The translations under genes were made by a program, and so were the position numbers. A stretch of DNA of 64,000 bases from positions 62,001-126,000 of the forward strand of contig VXCM01000420.1 in NCBI GenBank assembly GCA_014773175.1, written 5' to 3'. A model generated the notes under the pieces. The model worked only from the letters and a program-made list of their open reading frames with translations. It ran no database searches and was not told the origin of the DNA. Positions 1-9,400 of this stretch are shown here, one piece after another (the stretch's first letter is position 1; the number at the start of each line of letters is the position of its first letter). The DNA comes from Lucifuga dentata. Its lineage: Eukaryota > Chordata > Actinopteri > Ophidiiformes > Bythitidae.

Positions 1-1150
1 CTATACAAAAAGGGATCAAAAGAACAGAGATTTTACAATATTTTATCAAAAATGATGTGACAGTTAACAGTGCTTACCTAAAGGTGGCAACACTTTAAAG
101 CAAAATTATCTGACCACGAAATGAAATTTGGTAAATGGAACAAATTCAATGTGAGTAGCATACTACAATTTAAGGAACATTGCTCCCCTACATTGTTGTA
201 AAATATTATCTGTATGTCACAGCCTCTAAAATGGCATCACCTATTTTGATGATTTTATGGGTTTTGTTGTATATATATGTATAGATTCTGTTGACAAGAA
301 TGGACTGAAAAGCCAAAGAAACAATAAAGGAACATTTCTATCACAGATCACACAGATGTTTATTGTCTTTTTGCATTTTTCAGCAGCTTATCTTTTTGCT
401 TTTTCAGCTTTCCAAATTAATTTGTAGTCATTCATTTCAACTCTCCAGAGTGCGACTTTTATGTTCCATTTGCAAAATACTGAATAAAGATACAATAGCA
501 CCACTGTATAAAACCTTTGACTGTGGATCTTGTTTTCTTTCCACACATGCATTAGTGAGCCACCAGCAGGACTCAGTGCCGTTAATGAGCGCTGACATAC
601 AATGGGCCATGTAAGCTGTGATAAATCGAGCTGGCCTAAGAGAGACTTGTTGTGTCCATCCAGGCTTGTGGAGCCTTGCCAGGCTGTTAGGCAGATGAAG
701 CTCCACTCCATCAGGCCTCACCAGGGGTGTCAGTAGGCCCCGCCTGCTTGGCTGCAGAGGGTGAGAGGGCTCATGCTCTAATTGCAGTCTTATAGCCTGT
801 GTGGCCTGGCTGCCCAAGTTTATTTTTGTTTAGTGGCTTGTGTAGACACTTTGTATGTACTATAGTATATTTAGTAATTTTGCTCTCTCACCACACCTTC
901 ATCAGAATTACTTTACTTGCCAGTAGCTTCACCCAGAATTTGGAAGAGAAGCATTCTTCCATCTTCTCTTCTTTTCAGACCCAGTAATTAATTACACACA
1001 TTATTATGTTATTTTGCTTGGCCAAGTGTGACTGGGGCTGACTAGCGTGACATGGTCCATGGTGGAAATAATAAGGAAAAGGAGCGGAATTAATTGAGTT
1101 TGATTAAGAACACTTTTCAAAAGGACACCATTTTCCCCTGTTGACATAAT
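1..1150. other. Intergenic DNA, no gene recognised
   Basis: No exon-like segment with recognisable protein similarity was found here. An AATAAA at about 323-328 on + and a TTTATT (AATAAA on -) near 358-364 could mark the 3' ends of transcripts entering from the left, but no coding sequence supports either. Open frames are short and low-complexity. Confidence 0.5.
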
Positions 1151-1153
1151 TGG

Positions 1154-1156
<3 letters not shown>

Positions 1157-1234
<78 letters not shown>
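1157..1234. repeat. Compound (TC)n(TG)n microsatellite
   Basis: About 22 uninterrupted TC units run directly into 17 TG units. The tract lies about 590 bp upstream of the calreticulin start codon and is a likely length polymorphism. Confidence 0.95.
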
Positions 1235-1237
<3 letters not shown>

Positions 1238-1340
1238 CTGTCTTCTTCCGCAGAGTTGACTTTGCGGAAAAGAACATTTCAGCTGGACAGCAGCTTCCCT
1301 TGTAAGGGCTCATGTGCACACACATGCAAACACGTCACAT

Positions 1341-1374
1341 ACTGGAAGGATGAAAGCGTTTTCATCCTTCCAGT
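1341..1374. repeat. Perfect 15-bp inverted repeat with 4-nt loop
   Basis: The arms at 1341-1355 and 1360-1374 are exact reverse complements, separated by GCGT. The element lies between the microsatellite and the calreticulin promoter. It is not followed by a T-run and has no known function. Confidence 0.9.
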
Positions 1375-1446
1375 GAGTGTGTGAGTTGTCGATCATTTGG
1401 GGAACAAGTTATGGATTTGAAGCCATCTTATATTCAGTATTAGCTA

Positions 1447-1482
1447 TTTTTTTTTTTTTTTTTTNTTTTTTTTTTTTTTTTT
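1447..1482. repeat. Poly-T run interrupted by a single N (1465)
   Basis: Eighteen T's lie before the N and seventeen after it. The pattern suggests two contig ends abutted in a homopolymer, so the true length is unknown. Confidence 0.9.
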
Positions 1483-1660
1483 GTCCTAATGTTGGTAATA
1501 AAAATAATGGTTAACATGGTGTTTATAAGTTAAGATATCTTAACCACACACTACAACGAATTTATTGAGTTTTGGCACCCCCTACTGGATTGTTGATATA
1601 ACGACAATGGTGTATATTAACGGCTGATTCTGGATCAGATATTGACCTGGATATAGGTTT

Positions 1661-1679
1661 CGTGGTTTACTGTGATTGG
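1661..1679 (-). promoter_or_regulatory. ER-stress response element (ERSE) of the calreticulin gene
   Basis: The + strand reads CGTGG, nine bases, then ATTGG. This is an exact reverse-orientation match to the ERSE consensus CCAAT-N9-CCACG, in which NF-Y binds CCAAT and ATF6/XBP1 binds CCACG during the unfolded protein response. It ends about 146 bp before the ATG, where such elements lie in ER-chaperone promoters (GRP78, GRP94, calreticulin). A weaker match follows at 1702-1720. The match is read directly; activity is inferred. Confidence 0.8.
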
Positions 1680-1701
1680 TTGAGACACTCCATCATCTTG
1701 T

Positions 1702-1720
1702 CCAATGGCAGACGGCCATC
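1702..1720 (+). promoter_or_regulatory. Degenerate second ERSE-like site
   Basis: CCAAT, nine bases, then CCATC. The NF-Y half is perfect and the spacing is right, but only three of five bases of the CCACG half are kept. Mammalian ER-chaperone promoters often carry several ERSEs of uneven quality, so this may be a secondary site or a decayed one. Confidence 0.4.
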
Positions 1721-1824
1721 TGTTCTCTGGAGCAACTCTAGAATTTCCTGTTTCTTCCTCCTCCACAGGCTGTTTGATTAGCACGTAGGTGGTCAGCAGT
1801 GCAAAATATAGCTGAGTTGTAAAA

Positions 1825-4644
1825 ATGCAAGTCTTGCCTGTGTTTGCGTTAATTCTTACAATATACTGCGTCCATGCAAAGGTTTACTTTCAAGAGACGT
1901 TTCTAGACGGAGGTAAGTTTGGAAGAGAAATTCATATTCGGTGTGCAGGTAACTTCACTTGACTTTAGCCATAAGTTTTATCCCATGTCGTCTCTATTAA
2001 AATGATCGATGACCGTTACAAATGTCATGTGAAAGCCAAAGGTGTTTCTGTAAACGATTCACTGAATAATATCCAGATTTTCGTTTTGAGAACTTGTTTG
2101 CTAGTTACGGCTAACCTTTAGAAACGCCCTGGGTTAGCTAAAAGCTAACGATAAACTGACAATTAGGGAATCTTGGCCTCAAGTTTCAGTAAATATGAAA
2201 CGTGTACATGAATTCCCCCCTTTTGACAGTCACGTTTCAGAATGTAGTAAGTGGGCAGTTGGTATCAGTGAGTTTTGGGAACTTGCCTGCTGTATTTGGA
2301 GAAGATGCAGCAAGTTTTAACCTGTGACTGAAAATCAGTGACTGGTCTTTTCTGTCCAGATGAATGGAGAAGTCGCTGGTTGGACTCCAAACATAAGTCT
2401 GACTATGGACAGTGGAAACTAACTGCTGGCAAGTTCTATGGTGATGCTGAGAAAGACAAAGGTAAAATTTAAAACCCTCATATAAATGGAACACGTGCTT
2501 TGATAATGAGTAATGTGCTTATCTTGATAATTCTAGCTGTACATTATAAATTATGGCTGAAGAAAAAAAATTACCAAGGCTCTGTTGTAGTTATGGAATG
2601 AGTCATTGATTGTATTGAAAGTAACTTGTAATTATATGGCATTAGTCCTTTTTACCTTTCATTAACTAAATAATCAATGCTGTAACTGAAAAACTAATCA
2701 GTGCATTAATCAAAAATAATACAATTGTGAGTTGCACTGCTCCTTGGCAATTTAAAGAGGTTAACAATGAACGTAGGTCTTAAGGAATCCTAAAGAATGT
2801 CAGCATTGTAGACTGTTCATCTATATCACATTTATTATCTGCAATTCAAGTACCTTGGTATCTTTATTTTGAATTGCATACATTTCACACAATGAGAACC
2901 CATTTATGTTTGTCTCACTATAGCTAAAATTCTAATGTGTCCTTTTTCAGGTCTGCAGACAAGTCAGGATGCTCGTTTCTATGCCACCTCTGCCCATTTC
3001 GAGCCTTTCAGCAATGAGGGCAAGAGTCTGGTTGTACAGTTTACAGTCAAGCACGAGCAAAAGATCGACTGTGGTGGTGGCTATGTCAAGATCTTCCCTG
3101 CTGACCTGGATCAAGCCAACCTGCATGGAGACTCCTCATACTACATCATGTTTGGTAAGTGATGCCAGTAATGAAGAATTGCTATTGACTGATTAAAATT
3201 ACAGGAACTGGAAACCACAGACTTTGCAGTGACTTGCATATTTGTTTTCATGCAGGCCCTGATATCTGTGGCTACAGCACCAAGAAAGTCCACGTCATCT
3301 TCAATTACAAGGGCAAGAATCACCTCATCAAGAAGGAGATTAAGTGCAAGGTAATTCATGTAGTAAGAAGTTAAAACATGATTATTTTATTATGTAATTA
3401 CAGACACCTCTGCTCCGATGGCAAAATCTGATGCTTCTGTTTCTGTTAGGATGATGAGCTGACCCACCTGTACACCCTGATCCTGAACCCTGATCAGACC
3501 TATGAGGTGAAGCTTGACAACAAGAAAGTTGAATCAGGGAGTTTGGAGGATGACTGGGACTTCCTGCCTCCTAAAAAAATTAAGGATCCAGAAGCCAAGA
3601 AGCCAGAAGACTGGGATGACCGTGCCAAGATTGATGATGCTGATGACACTAAGCCTGAGGTGGATTATAGTGCCTTCTAATTTGAATCTGCTGCTGTTAA
3701 CGTTGCGGTAAATCAGCCTGATCTTGTACTTACTGGGTTTATTTGTTCTTCTTTAGGACTGGGATAAACCTGAAAACATTCCAGACCCTGATGCTAAAAA
3801 GCCTGATGACTGGGATGAGGATATGGATGGAGAGTGGGAACCACCCATGATCCCCAACCCTGAGTACAAGGTAGGCTTCAAGAATGGCAATCTGTTAGCT
3901 TGAGTTTATGTTTTTAGTAATTTCTGCTTTAGGGATGCTTAACAGTCACTCTGCCATTGTGTTTATAGTCTAATAAATTGCTTCTCTGTCGCAGGGAGAG
4001 TGGAAACCCAAGCAGATTGACAACCCCAACTACAAAGGAGCCTGGGTGCATCCTGAGATTGACAATCCTGAATATAGTCCTGACTCAAATATTTACAAGT
4101 TTGACAACATTGGTGTCATCGGTCTTGATCTTTGGCAGGTGAGAAAGAACTCCTGTAACCTCATGGCATCATTATTGTGATGCTGAAACTAACACACATC
4201 ACTGTTAATTCCAGGTGAAATCTGGCACCATCTTTGATAACTTCATAATCACTGATGATGTGAAGGAAGCAGAAGACTTTGGAAATGAGACATGGGGTGT
4301 CACAAAGGCAAGTTTTGAGGCATATAGTAAACTTTGGACAATAAATTAAAGCGTTGTCATATATAGAACATACTATAACACATGGTTTATGTTTATTTGG
4401 TCTTTCTCAACAGGAACCAGAGAAGAAAATGAAACAGGAGCAAGATGACCTAAAACGAAAAGAAGAGGAGGAGAAAAACAAAGAACAAGACACTGAAGCT
4501 GATGAAGATTATGACGACGAGGACGACGGCGATGAAGTTGATGATGATGATCAGGACAAGGCAGAGGAGAAGGAAGAAGAAATGAAGGAAGAAGGACTTT
4601 CAGAAACTGATGAGGAGGAAGTAAAGCTTAAAGATGAGCTCTAA
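1825..4644 (+). CDS. calr3: Calreticulin (calr3-type by synteny), nine exons
   Basis: ER-lumen Ca2+-binding lectin chaperone that folds monoglucosylated glycoproteins. Coding exons: 1825-1912, 2360-2461, 2951-3154, 3256-3350, 3450-3659, 3757-3870, 3995-4138, 4215-4307, 4414-4644. Together they give 426 residues with all junction phases consistent. Visible features: an 18-residue signal peptide ending VHA; both calreticulin signatures ([16 protein letters not shown] and IMFGPDICG) with the three family cysteines; a P-domain with three [15 protein letters not shown] repeats followed by three [18 protein letters not shown] repeats; a highly acidic C-terminal tail; and the ER retrieval signal KDEL. 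Intron 8 is of GC-AG type. Most introns are short (about 75-490 bp). Placement next to eps15l1 and klf2 matches human CALR3, not CALR. Unlike the divergent mammalian CALR3, the acidic tail is retained. The family call is near certain; the paralogue name is inferred from gene order. Confidence 0.93.
4308..4413 (+). other. GC-AG intron (intron 8 of the calreticulin gene)
   Basis: The exon 8 end reads AAG|GCAAGT and the acceptor CAACAG|GAA. Only this junction keeps the frame from GVTK to EPEKKMKQ. The nearby GT (GCAA|GTTTTG) would shift the frame. AG|GCAAGT is the strong consensus typical of GC donors. Confidence 0.85.
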
Positions 4645-5570
4645 GGAAGTTCGGCCAGAGTTTCTCTGTCCTTGTTAGAGGAACTCGGTCCTGCATTTTC
4701 CAGGGGTAATGTGGCTGCTATGCATCCTTTCCCTGAGATTTGGACACAACCCAGTTTGGGTGACAAATTTAATGAGGGGGGGGCAAGTTGATGTTAATGG
4801 ATTTACAGTTTCGCTCTTACTTGTCATGACATTATTCTGTTGCCTCTGAATTGCTGGATAGATTTTTATATTTTCCACCCAGTCCATTCCTCGTTGTCCG
4901 TTAACTTTTTTTGATAACATTTAATATGGCATCCAGGTTTTTTCACTCAAATCTTAACATAGGGATTATTTGAAATGTTTCCCTTGCAGAGTTGCTCTAA
5001 TATCAGAGCATGTTTTCACTGTACTTGAGATTGTGTAGTTTGACAGGTAACCACTGAATGTAAGGATCTGAGGGCAAAAGGTGTTTTTAAAAAAAAAAGG
5101 GTTTGCAGAGGATGAATAGTCCTTCATGTTATAATGTAACATGTTTTGGTTACATCTCTGGCACTGATTTTTGTTTTCTTTCCTCCAGTCTCCTTGCCAT
5201 AAATGTTGAATAATATTTCCTTTGGATATTGCATATGTTTTGGTCTAATTTAATCTTTCTTCACATGCACAGTGAAATTGTTTTTCTGCATCAAAGTGGC
5301 CTGTGTGGAATTTAGTAATCTCTAGTGTCTTCATGACAGTGTGGCGGGTTGTTCTTTACTAGTATGAAAAGTTTAGAGAAACAAGTTGAGCCAGTTTGTG
5401 ACAAATCACTTAAGGTCACATACATATTTTTATTGGACAGAATGTTATTGATATCAAAGTTTTTATTAAAAGAGTATAACCTGTTTAGCCTGGTATTTTT
5501 CAATACTTAACAAATGTGTTGGTTTGTAGTATTTTATAGGAAAAAATAAACTGAATATGCTGTATACTGT
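4645..5570 (+). other. Calreticulin 3' UTR with polyadenylation signal
   Basis: AT-rich, non-coding sequence follows the TAA. The first canonical AATAAA on + is at 5545-5550, giving a 3' UTR of roughly 920 nt. This end is inferred; AATAAA-like repeats near 6190-6203 could be used instead. Confidence 0.55.
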
Positions 5571-6247
5571 AGTATCAAATTCTATACTTGTGACAATTAA
5601 CAATTTGATATTGGTAAGGTTGTCTGCCTGCTTGAGCTCTGAAGTGATTTCGTGACATGTATCTGATTGCTGTAGTTTTTGCAGATTTTACATTTAACGA
5701 GATCTACTGTTGTATCTTGTTTCAGCTCAGTGACCCACCTTATTTTTCACATTATCGAAAAAGGAATAAGGAATTAATCTGAACAGGAACATGTAATTTT
5801 TACACTGACCTGAAAGCATTAATTACCCAAAATACATAGTTTATTATTTTGCATCTCACATGTTCAGCTGGGGAAAATTTTATTATTTCATTCATACATT
5901 TCCAATTGGAGGATTTTTTTTTTCTTTTTTAATACACTGATTAATGAAGAACATTGCATATCCAAGTCTGGGATGCATTAACACGCATCAGACAGTTCAT
6001 ATGCACTGAGTACTTTTATTGTTGATTGTAGAGTAACTTTTTACTGTTATAAACTAAATTAAGCAAATAATATAAAAAAGAAATATAGATATAAAGATTA
6101 AAAAAAAAAAATACAAAATATAAAACGCATTAAAACATTTTTTTAAAATTAAAACATCCATTGATTGTTTAAATTATCAACTACTCCAGTAATAAATAAA
6201 TAAACGGAGTGCCTTTATAAGACTTTTCCACCTGTCACACGTGTTTC

Positions 6248-6282
6248 GTTGCCATAGCGACTGGTAGTATGACGTGGCCAAT
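6248..6282 (+). promoter_or_regulatory. RFX-type X-box, CRE-like and CCAAT cluster upstream of eps15l1
   Basis: GTTGCCATAGCGAC (6248-6261) matches the RFX X-box pattern. It is followed by TGACGTGG (6270-6277, CREB/ATF type) and an adjoining CCAAT (6278-6282, NF-Y). The cluster lies about 160-195 bp before the eps15l1 ATG in GC-richer sequence, consistent with a proximal promoter. The factors are inferred from motifs only. Confidence 0.5.
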
Positions 6283-6438
6283 CTGCGCTAAGTACCGAAA
6301 CGATCCATCACAGCTTCGGTCACTTCCTGGTTCATTGTTAAAGGGTACCGGTGCTCCTGCTGGCGTCGTGACCGGACAGCTCCCTGTCTGCGCGTGCCCG
6401 CTGCTTTCAAGGGGTGTGCGCACTCGCGGCACAACAGG

Positions 6439-6450
6439 AAATATGGCGGC
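6439..6450 (+). promoter_or_regulatory. YY1-like element overlapping the eps15l1 start codon
   Basis: AAATATGGCGGC contains the ATGGCGGC core bound by YY1, which is common at TATA-less housekeeping promoters just downstream of the transcription start. The same bases supply the start codon of MAALM, so selection on both functions is possible. No TATA box is seen upstream. Confidence 0.5.
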
Positions 6451-9400
6451 GCTCATGACTCTCAGTCAGGTAACTTGTTAATGTCTCAGTTTTTCTTGTT
6501 TGTCATCAGCACATGACAGTGACAGTCGTTACACTCTGTCATCAAGTTTCTACTTTAGCAGCTGTGGTAAAAATTAGAGGTGCGGCGTTAGAAACATTTC
6601 ACTGTCAACTAGTTAAGTTAACTTGGTTAGCTAGCTAACTAATAGCCCAGAATAGCAAAGTTGCTGTTGGTTAATGAAGGAAGTAACCCACTACTGCTAA
6701 GAAAAATTGTAGAAAGTACTAGCAACAAGCACGTTACTAATGAAAGCAACAAGATAAGCAGTAAATTGAATAAAAAAAACAAGGTTTTACTTAACTTTAC
6801 TGGTAAGTGATGACGTGATGATGACGTGATGGTAAGTGATGTTTAACTGCAACAACTACTGACTGACTGATGCAGCTAAAGCTAGCTGTGTAGCTAACGT
6901 TGGGTGTAACAGTGTATACAACAACGACAAACGGTCACTCACGTATCGCCTTTAACCAAGCTATCATTACGTTTCTGTCCTGTAGTTATCAAGTGGAAAC
7001 CAAGCCTATGAGAACTACTACAGACAGGTAAAGGTCTATGGGTTACAGCTAATGTTCATGCAGCACAAACTTATCTGTCACAAAGTCAGATAATGAAAAA
7101 TATTACGAATGTTGTAGCTAATTCATATTTTGCCATCTGGTCGTTTTAGCTGGACCCAGGAAACACGGGCAAAATATCAGCTGGAGATGCAGCTCAGTTC
7201 CTTAAGAAATCAGGGCTCTCAGACAGTACACTGGGGAAGGTGAAGCGCATGCGCGTCGGTGTGCGCGCACACACGCATACACACGTGCACACTCTTAGAT
7301 ATATTCATTCAATAACATCTAAACCCTTTTTTCATTTTTAGATTTGGGAGTTGGCTGATTCTGAACGAAAAGGCTATTTGGATAAGCGGGTAACACTGAA
7401 TTTCTCTGTGTATTATATGATTTGTGATGCTGATGTTAGCGCTAAAACTGGTTCTGTTTTACTGTCTTCCTGGTTCTTAGGGTTTCTTCACAGCTTTAAG
7501 ATTGGTGGCTTCTGCGCAGGGTGGAAATGATATCAGTCTTCACAACCTCAACCAGACATTAGCTGCACCCAACTTTGTGAGTGTCGAAATGACTATGCTG
7601 ACTAATGCATATCCAGAGTTGTTATTCGACGCTCAGTGTTACTTCCTGTTAGAAATGAATGTGCATTATCTATAAGAAAAAGCGAAATTGTGAGGGAAAC
7701 ATTTAAAAAAAAAATCAAATAACCTACTGTCTTTTTGCCATCACTATAGACTTTTTACTGTCAAAGTTCTCATGCATCTCTTCGCTGGTGTGTGGTTGGG
7801 CTACCTCATTAGTATTTTATGTAATTATATCTTTTTTCTCTTTTTTTTCTTTCTTTTTTTTAATAGAGAGACCTAAACAGCCCATCATTAAGAGTTTCAT
7901 CACCATCCCCTGATTCAAACTGGTCAATAAGGGTGAGCTGATTCAATTTTTCAAGAAATTCTTGAGGATATGAAAGCGTCAAGCCTGTCTCTTAAACTTG
8001 TTCACTGTTTCAGCCTGAAGAAAAGGGAAAATTTGAGGGAATCTTTGAGAGTCTGTCTCCTGTAAATGGACTCCTATCTGGTGACAAAGTGAAGCCAGTA
8101 CTGATAAACTCCAAACTATCTCTGGATGTGTTAGGAAAGGTGATATGACATGTTATATTGTAGTATAAATTGTTACTACATAGAGCACAGTGTTTGTGAT
8201 GTATTGTCATACTGTGCTATTCAAAGTAAGGTAATCTTGTTTGTGTAGATTTGGGACTTATGTGATGCAGACAAAGATGGACATTTGGACAAAGAAGAAT
8301 TCACAGTGGTAAGTTGGTGACTTTCAAATTATTATATTGTAGAGTGATTCGGTGTGGCAAATATTTGATTTCTTGAAAATAATGGACTGATTTCTCCAGG
8401 TTAAAACTTTGTTCTTGCTAATAATAAGTAAATGATTTGATTTGCCATTTTCTAGGCCATGCATCTCGTGTATCGGGCCATGGAGAAGGAGCCTGTCCCC
8501 ACTACCATGCCTGCTTCCCTCATTCCCCCTTCCAAGAGGAAGAAGACTGCAGGTGCATTGCCAGGTGCTGTGGCTGTCCTTCCTGCTCTGTCTGGCCTTA
8601 CAGGTGGCTCATTCCCTTTAAGAGAGAATCTTCGGTCCGCTCCCTCTCTGCATGGCATTAGTCCCCTCAGCACTCCCACTGGCAGCCTGTCTCCAAAACA
8701 CTCCTTCAAATCCAGTTCACAGGTAGGGCATCTGTGTAACACTTGAGTGGTTGATGTGTAATTGTAACTGCTTTACAGTATTGATGAATCCATGAGGCAT
8801 GAGGCACAGCACTTCCCTCCCATTAGCAAAACAACTAGCTTGACTTGTTTTGCTAGTTGTTTGTTTGCAAGATTCACTTTGTCACTCTTGGATTCTCTAT
8901 TTACTGCATGCAAGTAGCATGTATGTCTCAGGAAAGTGTGCTTGCTGTCTCAGGTCAATGCTCACAACAGCTGTCATAGTGTTGGAATTAAAGACAAGGA
9001 AACATGCTTCATAGTTTGCTTTAGGTGGTATATAGTCCAGGGTAATCTCAGTCTACATTAGGATGTTACTGTCATAGTGAAGCTGCTTTTCCTCCATTGA
9101 AAAGTAAGCATGAATGCATATAAATTAAAAATCATTAGGTATAGTAAGTTGAAAAATGCCCAAAATGTGGACAAGAATTTAGTCCACTTAAAAAAATTCT
9201 GACATTAAATTGTTCTTGCTCCTCCCTAAGTAAGTTTCAATTGGACAGAGCATGATGTTTTCAAAGATCTGCACAGTATTATTCATTCTTTTCTGTTGGT
9301 AATGGCCTGACTTGTTTTGCCACATTGTTTTGAGCATTGCGCACAGACCAGTGTGTTTCTCTGTACATTGTTGTTGCAGCAGTGATCTGTCACCCGTGTC

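Noticed and set aside
437..817. 126-codon - strand frame at the left edge
   Set aside because: No recognisable domain and no splice context; composition looks like random translation.
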